Of a stretch of 64,000 nucleotides of DNA, positions 27,409 to 35,866 are shown piece by piece. How positions within the stretch are numbered: the first letter of the stretch is position 1; every line of letters starts with the position of its first letter. A program made the translations under genes and the position numbers. The notes beneath the pieces were generated by a model. It saw nothing but the letters and a program-made list of their open reading frames with translations. It made no database searches and was not told where the DNA came from. Origin of the DNA: Pseudomonas bubulae (GTDB lineage: Bacteria > Pseudomonadota > Gammaproteobacteria > Pseudomonadales > Pseudomonadaceae); the NCBI RefSeq assembly GCF_037023725.1, contig NZ_CP146077.1, positions 1,525,001-1,589,000 on the forward strand. Reading direction: 5' to 3'.

Positions 27409-28899
27409 ATGAATACAGATAACCGCCTGTCAACGCCCAGTACCGCTGCCTGCGAAATCGCTCGCCTGAGCCGTGATGCGCGGTTTGACGGGGTGTTTTT
27501 CACTGCCGTACTCAGCACCCGGATCTACTGCCGCCCCGTGTGTCCGGCCCGTGCGCCAAAAGCCGAAAACGTGGTTTATTACCCCAGCGCGGCAGCGGCT
27601 CAGGCCCAAGGCTTTCGCCCCTGTTTGCGTTGTCGGCCCGAGCTGGCACCGGGTAATCAGCTTTGGTTGCAGGGCGAGCATCTGGTGTCGCGCGCCTTGA
27701 CGCTGATTAATGAGGGTTACCTGGCAGAGCACTCGCTGGAAGAGTTGGCTGAGCGCATGGACATCGGTGCGCGGCAATTGCGTCGTCTGTTTGTTCACTA
27801 TCTCGGGGCGCCGCCGATGGCCGTGCATTCCACCCGGCGCCTGCTTTTTGCCAAGCAACTATTGACCGAAACCGACCTGTCGATCACTGAAGTGGCAATG
27901 GCTTCCGGCTTTGGTAGTCTGCGTCGTTTCAATGCGGCTTTTGCCGAAGCCAATCATGCCGAGCCCCGTGCCTTCAGGCGCAGCCCGAAGACACGGGCAG
28001 ACAAGGCGCTGGTGTTGCGCCTGGGCTATCGCCCGCCTTACGACTTTGCAGCCTTGCTGGGCTTTCTGCAGACCCGGGCCTTGCCCGGTATCGAACGGGT
28101 CGATGGCCACAGTTATCAGCGGGTGTTTGGCAGCCCTGAAGCTCCCGGCTGGCTGAGGGTCAGCGCCTGGCCGGGTGAGCAGCATGCATTGCAGCTGGAG
28201 CTGCGCAATGTGCCACCGGGGCAGATGCTGGCGGTGGTCACGCGGATTCGGCGCATGTTCGATCTGGATGCCGACCCGCTGGCCATCGCCGGTACCTTGA
28301 GTGCCAGCCCGCTGCTGGCGCCTGTGATCGGGCGTTATCCGGGGCTGCGATTGCCGGGGGGCTGGGACGGTTTTGAAGTGGCGGTGCGGGCCGTGCTGGG
28401 GCAGCAAGTCAGTGTGGCTGCAGCACGCACCCTGGCCAGTCGAATCGTGCAGCGCCATGGTGTTGCCATTGAAGCCGACAAGGGCTCGGGGCTGGATCGT
28501 CTGTTTCCCGGCCCTGAGCAGCTGGCCCAAGCCGATCTTGGGCAAATGGGCATAACCCAGGCGCGCATCAATACGATCCAGGGCATCGCCCGCGCCCTTG
28601 CACAAGGGCGTGTCGACTTCGCCGTGGAGCAACCCCTGGAGCGTTTTATCGAGCGCTGGGTACAACTGCCCGGTATTGGCGAATGGACCGCGCATTACAT
28701 CGCCATGCGCGTGCTCAAACACCCAGATGCATTTCCGGCCGCCGATCTGATTCTGCGCCGTGAAGCCAACCCCCAGGGTGAGCCGTTAAGTACCAAAGCG
28801 CTGCAGGCACTGGCTGAAAGCTGGCGCCCGTGGCGGGCCTATTCCGTGATGTATTTATGGCGCGCAGCTACCGATTCGATTACAGCGCGCAAGGTGTGA
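27409..28899 (+). CDS. Ada/AlkA fusion: methyl-sensing regulator plus 3-methyladenine glycosylase
   Basis: A 496-residue fusion. Residues 1-85 are the Ada N-terminal zinc domain, with four cysteines in YCRPVC and CLRC; the first acts as methyl-phosphotriester acceptor in Ada. Residues 90-195 are an AraC-type helix-turn-helix. Residues 200-490 are an AlkA-type glycosylase with the helix-hairpin-helix LPGIGEWTAHYIAMR and a following Asp in AFPAADLILRR, the catalytic position. It is expected to sense methylation damage and also excise 3-methyladenine. I chose the ATG at 27409 over an earlier in-frame codon at 27355. The ogt gene follows after 2 bp, so they form a repair operon. Confidence 0.92.
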   Translation: MNTDNRLSTPSTAACEIARLSRDARFDGVFFTAVLSTRIYCRPVCPARAPKAENVVYYPSAAAAQAQGFRPCLRCRPELAPGNQLWLQGEHLVSRALTLINEGYLAEHSLEELAERMDIGARQLRRLFVHYLGAPPMAVHSTRRLLFAKQLLTETDLSITEVAMASGFGSLRRFNAAFAEANHAEPRAFRRSPKTRADKALVLRLGYRPPYDFAALLGFLQTRALPGIERVDGHSYQRVFGSPEAPGWLRVSAWPGEQHALQLELRNVPPGQMLAVVTRIRRMFDLDADPLAIAGTLSASPLLAPVIGRYPGLRLPGGWDGFEVAVRAVLGQQVSVAAARTLASRIVQRHGVAIEADKGSGLDRLFPGPEQLAQADLGQMGITQARINTIQGIARALAQGRVDFAVEQPLERFIERWVQLPGIGEWTAHYIAMRVLKHPDAFPAADLILRREANPQGEPLSTKALQALAESWRPWRAYSVMYLWRAATDSITARKV

Positions 28900-28901
28900 A
28901 C

Positions 28902-29393
28902 ATGACGCAGATTTACTACGAACAAATGCCATCACCGATTGGGCCACTGTTTCTGGTCGCTGATGATGAAGGGTTGCGCGAAGTGCGTTTCGAGTTGGAT
29001 CGCCGGCCCCATGTACCACAGGACGGGTGGGTGCATTCGCCACCAAAGCTTGCCGAAGTTCGCCGTCAACTGGAGGAATATTTTGCGGGTGAGCGTCAGA
29101 CGTTCGACCTGTTTCTCAAGCCGCTAGGCACCGACTTTCAGCAGTCGGTATGGCAGGCCCTGACCACCATTCCCTTTGCGGTAACCACCAGTTACGGCCA
29201 GATTTCACAGCAGATCCATCGGCCCAAGGCGTCCCGGGCAGTGGGAGCGGCGAACGGGCGCAATCCGATCCCGATCATCATCCCGTGCCATCGGGTGATT
29301 GGCAGCAATGGCACCTTGACCGGTTTTGCCGGAGGTCTGGCAGCCAAGCAATGGCTGCTAGAGCATGAGATCAAGTGCCGCCGGCACGGCTGA
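28902..29393 (+). CDS. ogt: Methylated-DNA--protein-cysteine methyltransferase
   Basis: Suicide repair enzyme that takes the alkyl group from O6-alkylguanine onto its own cysteine. The 163-residue protein has the active site IIPCHRVIGSNG (near residue 127) and the helix-turn-helix region TSYGQISQQIHRPKASRAVG. The start ATG at 28902 begins 2 bp after the stop of the Ada/AlkA fusion. Together they cover 3-methyladenine and O6-methylguanine lesions. Confidence 0.95.
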   Translation: MTQIYYEQMPSPIGPLFLVADDEGLREVRFELDRRPHVPQDGWVHSPPKLAEVRRQLEEYFAGERQTFDLFLKPLGTDFQQSVWQALTTIPFAVTTSYGQISQQIHRPKASRAVGAANGRNPIPIIIPCHRVIGSNGTLTGFAGGLAAKQWLLEHEIKCRRHG

Positions 29394-29412
29394 TGCAAAA
29401 CCTGTGCTTTTT

Positions 29413-29502
29413 GTGGGAGCGGGCTTGCTCGCGATGCGGGCACCGCGGTGTATCAGGCGAACCCCAGTGATGCCATCGCGAGCCAGCCCGCTCCCACAGC
29501 AA
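29413..29502. repeat. REPIN (paired inverted REPs)
   Basis: GTGGGAGCGGGCTTGCTCGCGATG at one end and CATCGCGAGCCAGCCCGCTCCCAC at the other, separated by about 40 bp. It lies between ogt and nadC, which converge. Confidence 0.88.
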
Positions 29503-29515
29503 AGGTGTGCAGGGC

Positions 29516-30364
29516 TTACAGGCTCAACCGCATCGACAGATCCACCGCCTTCACATCCTTGGTCATGGCGCCAATCGAGATGTAGTCCACGCCGGTTTCG
29601 GCGATCGGACGCAAGGTCGACTCGTTGATACCGCCGCTGGCTTCCAGCATGGCCTTGCCCGCGTTCAGGCGTACCGCTTCGCGCATGTCATCCATGCTCA
29701 GTTCGTCGAGCATGATGATATCCGCACCTGCCGCCAGCGCTTCATTCAGTTCTTGCAGGCTTTCCACTTCGATTTCAACCGGCTTGCCAGGGGCAATCTT
29801 GTGCGCGGCACTGATGGCTTGCGCGATACCGCCGCAGGCAGCGATATGGTTTTCCTTGATCAAAAAGGCGTCGTACAGACCAATACGGTGATTGTGGCAG
29901 CCACCACAGGTTACCGCGTACTTTTGCGCCATACGCAAACCCGGCAGGGTCTTGCGTGTGTCCAGCAGCTTGACCCGCGTATCGGCCACCTGATCAGCGA
30001 GGTGCTGGGCATGGGTGGCGACGCCTGACAGCATTTGCAGAAAGTTCAGCGCGCTACGTTCACCACTGAGCAGCGAGCGGGCCGGGCCTTCAAGATGAAA
30101 CAGTACCTGGTCGGGGCTCACGCGATCGCCATCGGCCACCTGCCAATGCACGGCAACCCGAGGGTCAAGCTGGCGGAACACAGTGTCGACCCAGGCTGTG
30201 CCGCTGATCACTGCTGCTTCACGGGTAATGATCGTGGCTTTGGCCAGGCGCTCGGCCGGGATCAGCCGTGCGGTGATATCGCCGCTGCCAATATCTTCGG
30301 CTAACGCACGGCGCACGTTGGCTTCTATTTCGGCAGTGAGGTCGGCCAGGCGTAAATTCGGCAT
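29516..30364 (-). CDS. nadC: Nicotinate-nucleotide pyrophosphorylase (quinolinate phosphoribosyltransferase)
   Basis: Converts quinolinate and PRPP to nicotinate mononucleotide in de novo NAD synthesis. The 282-residue protein starts at MPNLRLADL; the frame is open further upstream but the region lacks a plausible start. Key segments are [19 protein letters not shown] (PRPP/quinolinate binding Lys and Arg, near residue 140), [17 protein letters not shown], and [13 protein letters not shown] sigma70-like promoter (TTGGGT-N18-TATAAT on this strand, 30392-30421) lies 28 bp upstream. Confidence 0.97.
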   Translation of the reverse strand: MPNLRLADLTAEIEANVRRALAEDIGSGDITARLIPAERLAKATIITREAAVISGTAWVDTVFRQLDPRVAVHWQVADGDRVSPDQVLFHLEGPARSLLSGERSALNFLQMLSGVATHAQHLADQVADTRVKLLDTRKTLPGLRMAQKYAVTCGGCHNHRIGLYDAFLIKENHIAACGGIAQAISAAHKIAPGKPVEIEVESLQELNEALAAGADIIMLDELSMDDMREAVRLNAGKAMLEASGGINESTLRPIAETGVDYISIGAMTKDVKAVDLSMRLSL

Positions 30365-30712
30365 AACGAGCTCCACAAACAAAGTGCGCCGATTATAGGG
30401 GCATGCCACCGGTGAACCCAAGGTGTGCGAAGAGTCACATGCAAATACCTGCAATGTGCTGTTTTCGGCACTTTGAACATTAATTTGCACCTGCAATCAC
30501 TCAAATGAAGAGTCCGCTGGTACAAGCGCCATCTTTTACAAGATAATCCGCCTTGCTATTGGCGCCATAGCTTTGACGTGCTGCCATTGCCCTAAATTCC
30601 GATTCACCGGCCAGTGCCCAATGCACTCGCCGGTTTCTGTTAGTGAGCGGCAAAAATGGCTCTGACCACGCGCGTTCACTGGCAAACGAAGAAATCCTTC
30701 CGGGAGGCCAGG
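30365..30712. promoter_or_regulatory. Intergenic region between nadC and the DUF1631 gene
   Basis: 348 bp between divergent genes. It holds the nadC promoter candidate at 30392-30421 on the minus strand. The rest contains no tRNA, repeat or hairpin with a T-run that I can identify; an in-frame ATG at 30656 could extend the DUF1631 gene. Confidence 0.5.
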
Positions 30713-32209
30713 ATGCAAAATGACGGGAAAGTGGGGCCTGGGAGCAGGACCACTAAGGAGTTGGCGATGCACTCGCCGCTTACCCGCCTGCCTGTGATCC
30801 TGCTGCAGGTGCATGACAAGGCTGCGCAGCAGTTGCGCAACGAACTGCAGGTGCTGTTCGAAAATGCCGACCAGACCCTGTTTGAAATGGCCGACAAGGC
30901 GCAGAGCGATACCGATCAGAGCCTGTTCTTTGAGGCCATGCGCGATGTGCGGCTCAAACGAAAAAGCATTGAACGCGGTTTTCTTGAGCGTCTGTTCGAT
31001 GCCTTTATCCGTCTGACCCTGCCTGATGTCAGTGAGCCAGCCCTGCAGGTCGTTCCCGCAGGGCATGCGGTGTTCTCGCTGATGGCCGATAACATTGAGC
31101 GCGCTCAGGTAACCAATGCAATGGTGACGAAGGTCCTGAGCCGCAACCAGCTGGCTTTGTGTCAGTTGAGCACACGCCTCAACACCCTGAGCTGCATGCC
31201 ACTGGATGAACAGAACAACCCGCTGGGGCCGGCGATGCTGTGCGAATATTTTTTGCAGGCCGAACGTGACCAGGGCATGGACATCAAGGTCAAGCTGATC
31301 ATGCTGCGCCTGTTCGACAAGTACCTGCTCAGTCAGACCGGGCAGCTGTACGCCGACGCCAACCAGCTGTTGATTGCCACCGGAGTGCTGCCAGATCTGT
31401 CGGACAGGGAGTCGTGCTGCGCCGCCAAAGCCGATATCCATGCCCAGGAGTTGCCAGGGGCGGGTGAGGATGCGAGTAACCTGATCGGGCTTTTGTTCGA
31501 CTACATCAGCGATGATCGCAACCTTTCGCAGCCTTTGAAAAAACTGCTGGGGTTGTTGCGTGAACCCATGCTCCAGATCGCCCGGCGTGATCAGAACTTC
31601 TTCAGCTGTGACAGCCATCCGGCCCGGCGTCTGCTCAATGTCATGGCCGATGCAGCCATTGGCTGGGACGCCGGTGCCAATAGTTGCAACGATCCGCTGT
31701 ACCGCAAGGTCGAGCACGTGGTGCTGCAATTGGCCCGGTACGCGGGCAATAATCCGGCGCTGCTTGAGTCGTTGCTGCATGATTTTTCGATGTTTACCCG
31801 CGGCGAGCGCAGCCGCACCGAGCTGCTTGAGCAGCGCACCCGTGATGCCGAACAGGTGCGCTGCCGCCCTGCGGTGCAGCGCAACCCGGTGCGCTCATGG
31901 CCTTCACCGGTTCTCGATGAGCAAGCTCAGTTGGGGTTGTTGTTGGTCAGTCAGCTGCGGGTTGGGGCCTGGATCGAACTGCAAGAAGATGAGACCACCC
32001 GCCTGCGTTGCAAGCTGATTACGATTCTTGAGCCGGACGGTACGCATATCTTTGTAAACCGTATCGGGGCCAAGGTGCTGGAAAAAAGCCGCAACGATTT
32101 AATCGTGCACCTGCGCAATGGCAGTATCCTGCTGGTCGATGACCGACTGTTGATCGATCGGGCTCTGGAGTCGGTGATAGACAGTTTGCGTCAGGCTGGC
32201 GGCGAGTAA
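30713..32209 (+). CDS. DUF1631 protein
   Basis: A 498-residue soluble protein of the DUF1631 family, common in pseudomonads next to nadC and ampD; the function is not established. I chose the ATG at 30713 because a GGAGG ribosome-binding site lies 5 bases before it; ATG 30656 would add 19 residues. The N-terminal two thirds are alpha-helical with a DIKVKLIMLRLFDKYLL core. The C-terminal 130 residues (GLLLVSQLRVGAWIELQEDETTRLRCKLI) look like a PilZ-type beta-barrel, though without an obvious RxxxR c-di-GMP motif. This is my inference from sequence pattern only. Confidence 0.8.
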   Translation: MQNDGKVGPGSRTTKELAMHSPLTRLPVILLQVHDKAAQQLRNELQVLFENADQTLFEMADKAQSDTDQSLFFEAMRDVRLKRKSIERGFLERLFDAFIRLTLPDVSEPALQVVPAGHAVFSLMADNIERAQVTNAMVTKVLSRNQLALCQLSTRLNTLSCMPLDEQNNPLGPAMLCEYFLQAERDQGMDIKVKLIMLRLFDKYLLSQTGQLYADANQLLIATGVLPDLSDRESCCAAKADIHAQELPGAGEDASNLIGLLFDYISDDRNLSQPLKKLLGLLREPMLQIARRDQNFFSCDSHPARRLLNVMADAAIGWDAGANSCNDPLYRKVEHVVLQLARYAGNNPALLESLLHDFSMFTRGERSRTELLEQRTRDAEQVRCRPAVQRNPVRSWPSPVLDEQAQLGLLLVSQLRVGAWIELQEDETTRLRCKLITILEPDGTHIFVNRIGAKVLEKSRNDLIVHLRNGSILLVDDRLLIDRALESVIDSLRQAGGE

Positions 32210-32292
32210 TCGCGTATAGCGCAGATTGCTCCCCATCGATGCGCGCATCGCGGCATACTGGGCCTTTGGTTTTGCCTGTTAAAGGAGCCTGT

Positions 32293-32856
32293 ATGCAGAT
32301 GGACCCCGCGAGCGGCTGGTTTCAAGGCGTGCGCCATTGCCCGTCACCCAACTTCAATGCGCGCCCGGGTGATGAAATCTCCCTGCTGATCATTCATAAC
32401 ATCAGCTTGCCGCCGGGGCAGTTCGCCACCGGTAAGGTCCAGGAATTCTTCCAGAATCGACTGGACGTCACAGAACATCCTTACTTTGAAGGTATAAGTG
32501 CCCTGCGCGTGAGCGCACATTTTCTGATCGAGCGTGACGGCACTGTTACCCAGTTTGTCTCCTGTTTTGATCGCGCATGGCATGCTGGCGTTTCGAGCTT
32601 CGAAGGACGTGAGACCTGCAATGATTTTTCTCTGGGCATTGAACTTGAGGGCACCGATGAGCTGCCTTTTACGGATGCCCAGTATCAGGCTCTGACAACC
32701 TTGACCCGACAGTTGCAGATGCAGTTTCCTGCCATTACCCGGCACAGGATTTGCGGCCATAGCGACGTGGCGCCGGGACGCAAGACGGACCCGGGACCGG
32801 CTTTTGACTGGACGCGTTTTCGCAGCGCGTTGCAGCACACAGGAGATAAACAATGA
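32293..32856 (+). CDS. ampD: 1,6-anhydro-N-acetylmuramyl-L-alanine amidase AmpD
   Basis: Cytoplasmic zinc amidase of peptidoglycan recycling: cleaves the stem peptide from anhydro-muropeptides and so keeps AmpR-controlled beta-lactamase genes silent. The 187-residue protein has zinc ligands in LLIIHNISLPPG (near residue 34) and in the CGHSDVAPGRKTDPGP stretch (His and Asp near 156-167). An AAGGAG ribosome-binding site at 32281 supports the ATG at 32293. It overlaps ampE by 4 bp. Confidence 0.97.
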   Translation: MQMDPASGWFQGVRHCPSPNFNARPGDEISLLIIHNISLPPGQFATGKVQEFFQNRLDVTEHPYFEGISALRVSAHFLIERDGTVTQFVSCFDRAWHAGVSSFEGRETCNDFSLGIELEGTDELPFTDAQYQALTTLTRQLQMQFPAITRHRICGHSDVAPGRKTDPGPAFDWTRFRSALQHTGDKQ

Positions 32857-33689
32857 GTTTTGTGGTGTTACTGCTGGCGATTGTGGTCGAGAAATTCTCG
32901 GGGCTGCGTCAGCGTCTGCAGCGTGATGGCGGCTGGTTGCGCGAGTTGCACAAACTTGAAACCAGCCCAAGGCTTGGCAACAAGCCATGGTGGGTGTTGT
33001 TTATCCTGATTGCCTTGCCTGCGGCGGTGCTGGGCTTGCTGCTGGTGGTACTGCATCCGGTGGCTTATGGCCTGTTGGCACTGCCGATACATTTACTGGT
33101 GGTGATCTACAGCCTTGGGCGTGGAGACTTGCTGGGGGGGCTCGGGCCGTTTCGTGATGCCTGGCGTCGTGGTGATTTGCAGGCCGCCGCCCATGTTGCC
33201 GAGCGTGACCTGAGCATAAATGCGGACAGCGGTGAGCAATTGCTGGAGAGGGTGCAGGGGCATTTGTTATGGCAGGCCTACCAGAGCTTCTTTGCGGTTA
33301 TTTTCTGGTACTTCCTGCTGGGACCGGTGGTGATCCTGAGCTATCGCCTGCTGGCCCTGGCGCAGGAGCACAGCCAAAACCCGGCGCTGGTGGAGCGTGC
33401 CGGGCAATTGCGCCATGCTTTTGACTGGTTGCCGGTGCGGTTGCTGGCCGCGAGTTTTGCCCTGGTGGGTAATTTTGCAGCGGTTAGCCGGGTGATGTTG
33501 CATGAGTTGCTGAGCTGGGACATCAGTGCTGCGCAGCTGATCAACAAAGCCGGCTGCGCAGCTGCTGAAATCCCTGCGCCACAGGCCGGGCCTGAGGGCG
33601 TGAGCAGCCTCGACACCCTGTGGGCCTTGCTGCTGCGGGCGGCGGTGTTGTGGTATGCGTGCTTCGCGGTGTGGGCGTTGTTGCTCTGA
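32853..33689 (+). CDS. ampE: Regulatory signalling modulator protein AmpE
   Basis: A 278-residue inner-membrane protein with about four transmembrane segments, co-transcribed with ampD by an ATGA overlap. AmpE resembles the cobalamin-biosynthesis CobD/CbiB fold; in E. coli the ampDE operon affects beta-lactamase induction, although the biochemical role of AmpE is not clear. The N-terminal MSFVVLLLAIVVEKFSGLR and the GRGDLLGGLGPFRDAWRRGD loop are characteristic. Confidence 0.93.
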   Translation: MSFVVLLLAIVVEKFSGLRQRLQRDGGWLRELHKLETSPRLGNKPWWVLFILIALPAAVLGLLLVVLHPVAYGLLALPIHLLVVIYSLGRGDLLGGLGPFRDAWRRGDLQAAAHVAERDLSINADSGEQLLERVQGHLLWQAYQSFFAVIFWYFLLGPVVILSYRLLALAQEHSQNPALVERAGQLRHAFDWLPVRLLAASFALVGNFAAVSRVMLHELLSWDISAAQLINKAGCAAAEIPAPQAGPEGVSSLDTLWALLLRAAVLWYACFAVWALLL

Positions 33690-33699
33690 GATTACACAA

Positions 33700-33740
33700 G
33701 ATCTGTAGCAGCCTCGCTCCTTCGGCAGCTGCTACAGGGG
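33700..33740. repeat. REP-like palindrome between ampE and tatD
   Basis: TGTAGCAGCC...GGCAGCTGCTACA inverted repeat in the convergent gap; it could also act as the 3' stem of both transcripts. Confidence 0.6.
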
Positions 33741-33746
33741 TATAAG

Positions 33747-34529
33747 TCAGCGCTTCCAGCCAAAGACTTCGCAGGCATTGGCTGTTGTCGCCTTTGCCAA
33801 TTGCTCGGGGCTGATGCCCATTATCTCGGCCAGCGCCCGGCAAATATCAGGCAGGTACTGCGGGCTGTTGCGCTGGTTGGGGTACATGGCCGGGGCCATG
33901 CCGGGGGCATCGGTTTCCAGCACGATGGCGTCCAGCGGCAGATCAGGTAGCACTTTGCGCAAGCGCAAAGCTTGTGGCCAGGTGGCAGCCCCCCCCAGGC
34001 CCAGCTTGAATCCCAGTTTTATATATTCACGGGCTTCTTCGCGACTGCCTGAAAAGGCATGAACAATCCCGCCACGCTGAAGCTTGAAACGCTTGAGGGT
34101 GGCGATTACCTGCGCATGGCTGCGCCGAACATGAAGCAGGGCGGGCAGATTAAAGTCGGCGGCCAATTGCAACTGGGCTTCAAACAACTGTTGCTGGATC
34201 TGGCGGTCCAGCTCGGGCAAAAAGTAGTCCAGGCCGATCTCGCCCACAGCACACACCTGAGGATGCCCTGCCAGGCGGCTCAGCCATTGCCCCAGTTCAA
34301 TCATATGCTCGGGGCGATGCTCATTGATGTACACCGGGTGCAGGCCAAACGCGGCATACAGTTGGCTGTCGGTTTGGATCAAGTCCCACACGCTCTGCCA
34401 ATTACTCTGATAAACCCCCAGAACCACCATGCTTTCAACCCCCAGTGCCCGACTGCCCGCCAGTACCTGTGGGCGGTCGGCGTCGAACTCAGGGAAGTCG
34501 AGGTGGGTGTGGGTGTCGATCAGTTGCAT
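33747..34529 (-). CDS. TatD-family metal-dependent hydrolase
   Basis: A 260-residue TIM-barrel deoxyribonuclease-like hydrolase of the TatD family. The metal-binding start IDTHTHLDFPEFD, the GEIGLDYF motif (near residue 98), LPALLHVRRSHAQ and the C-terminal LETDAPGMAP are all present. Family members have 3'-5' exonuclease or D-aminoacyl-tRNA deacylase activity. It starts 2 bp downstream of the cra stop on the same strand, so it is co-transcribed with cra. That link to fructose control looks positional rather than functional. Confidence 0.9.
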   Translation of the reverse strand: MQLIDTHTHLDFPEFDADRPQVLAGSRALGVESMVVLGVYQSNWQSVWDLIQTDSQLYAAFGLHPVYINEHRPEHMIELGQWLSRLAGHPQVCAVGEIGLDYFLPELDRQIQQQLFEAQLQLAADFNLPALLHVRRSHAQVIATLKRFKLQRGGIVHAFSGSREEAREYIKLGFKLGLGGAATWPQALRLRKVLPDLPLDAIVLETDAPGMAPAMYPNQRNSPQYLPDICRALAEIMGISPEQLAKATTANACEVFGWKR

Positions 34530-34531
34530 AC

Positions 34532-35527
34532 TCAGGCCTGGTGGATGCGCTGTTTGAAGTTACGGGCAATGGCATGGATGCCGGGTACGTAGTTTTGCTC
34601 TTCAATCGCCGCCAGGGCCAGGTTCAGGGCTGTTTCGGCAATCAGCTTGTGTTGTTGGCCCATAGCATTGACTGGCAGCGGCAGGAAGTCCAGCAACTGG
34701 GTGTCACCAAACGTGGCAAGGCGCAATGGCGGGCGCTGGGTCGGGTGCTCCAGCAACGCGTCGAACATCCCTTGCAACAGCACATATGAAGTGGTGATCA
34801 GCGCTTCGGGGAAGTGCCCCTGGCGTGCCAGCAAATCATCAATGATCCGCCGTCCACATTCACGGCTGAACGCACTGCCGTGTTCGATCAGGACCTCGCC
34901 CTTGAACCCTTCGACCGCTTGCTTGAAACCCGCTTCACGGGCCTGGCTGACGCTCAGTTCGGGGCGTGCACCGATCAACACAATCTGGCGCGGCAAAGGC
35001 TGCAACAGACTGCGGGTCAATTGCAGGCTGGCTTCGCAATCATCACTGATTACCGAGCAGAAGCGCTCCGGCTCCAGGGTCCGGTCGATGGCGATGATGG
35101 GCATGCCCAGGTCCTGCAACTGGCGGTAGCTGTCATCTTCTGCGGGCAAGCAGCTGGCTACGAACAGGGCATCGCAGCGACGGGCACGAAACAGCTTGAG
35201 CAATTGGCGCTCACTGTCCGGTGCATCGTCGGAGCTGGCGATCAGCAACTGATAGCCGCGGGCACGGGCGCCTTGTTCGAGCTGCTTGGCCAGGCGCGCA
35301 TAACTCGGGTTTTCGAGGTCCGGCAGGATGAACCCCAAGGTGCGCGTGTGTCGGCTGCGCAGCCCGGCTGCCTGCGGGTTGGGAGTAAAGCCGTGCTCCT
35401 CGACCACCGCACGTACGCGCTCGACCGTGCTGCTGCTGATGCGCTGCTGTTCGGCTTTTCCATTGATGACATAGCTGGCAGTCGTTACGGAAACACCTGC
35501 CAATTGAGCGATATCACTGAGTTTCAC
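34532..35527 (-). CDS. cra: LacI-family fructose catabolite repressor/activator Cra (FruR)
   Basis: A 331-residue LacI-family regulator that controls the divergent fruBKA operon. The helix-turn-helix MKLSDIAQLAGVSVTTASYV covers residues 1-20, the hinge reaches about 60, and the periplasmic-binding-like effector domain fills the rest. In P. putida the ortholog responds to fructose-1-phosphate, which FruA would make here. The spacing (340 bp upstream shared with fruB) and the Cra operator at 35718-35729 support autoregulated divergent control. Length and the RISSSTVERVRAVVEEHGFTPN linker match E. coli FruR. Confidence 0.95.
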   Translation of the reverse strand: MKLSDIAQLAGVSVTTASYVINGKAEQQRISSSTVERVRAVVEEHGFTPNPQAAGLRSRHTRTLGFILPDLENPSYARLAKQLEQGARARGYQLLIASSDDAPDSERQLLKLFRARRCDALFVASCLPAEDDSYRQLQDLGMPIIAIDRTLEPERFCSVISDDCEASLQLTRSLLQPLPRQIVLIGARPELSVSQAREAGFKQAVEGFKGEVLIEHGSAFSRECGRRIIDDLLARQGHFPEALITTSYVLLQGMFDALLEHPTQRPPLRLATFGDTQLLDFLPLPVNAMGQQHKLIAETALNLALAAIEEQNYVPGIHAIARNFKQRIHQA

Positions 35528-35866
35528 GCCGAAAATTCCTTATTTTTTGTAGTACATGTCGACATTGTGAACAATCCTAACCGATAAAGGCAGCCGACCA
35601 TCGTCTGTCATGGGTGCGCTGTATTTATTTGCGACATCTACCCGCTGCCGCCAGGCAATACGACAAGTTGGACTTCAAGCGCGGGCAATTATGCAGTAAC
35701 GTGCCGGGTATTCTTGATTAAACGTTTCAGCCTGCGCATTTAAAGGCCTCGAACCCGGCAGTGATGTGCTTGCCACGCATCAACTGACGCAGCACGGGAA
35801 GAGCGACCTAAGCTGACTTAATTCAAAACAATACCGGTTGCCATTGAGTACCGGAAAGGAGAACGC
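35528..35866. promoter_or_regulatory. Divergent control region of cra and fruBKA
   Basis: 339 bp holding the Cra operator. A possible fruB promoter, TTGATT (35714-35719) and TTTAAA (35739-35744) with 19-nt spacing, overlaps that operator. The rest shows no other feature I can support. Confidence 0.6.
35718..35729. promoter_or_regulatory. Cra/FruR operator
   Basis: TTAAACGTTTCA, the core Cra site (TGAAACGTTTCA-type palindrome, read GCTGAAACGTTTAA on the other strand). It lies 138 bp upstream of fruB, overlapping a candidate promoter, as expected for repression relieved by fructose-1-phosphate. Confidence 0.88.
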
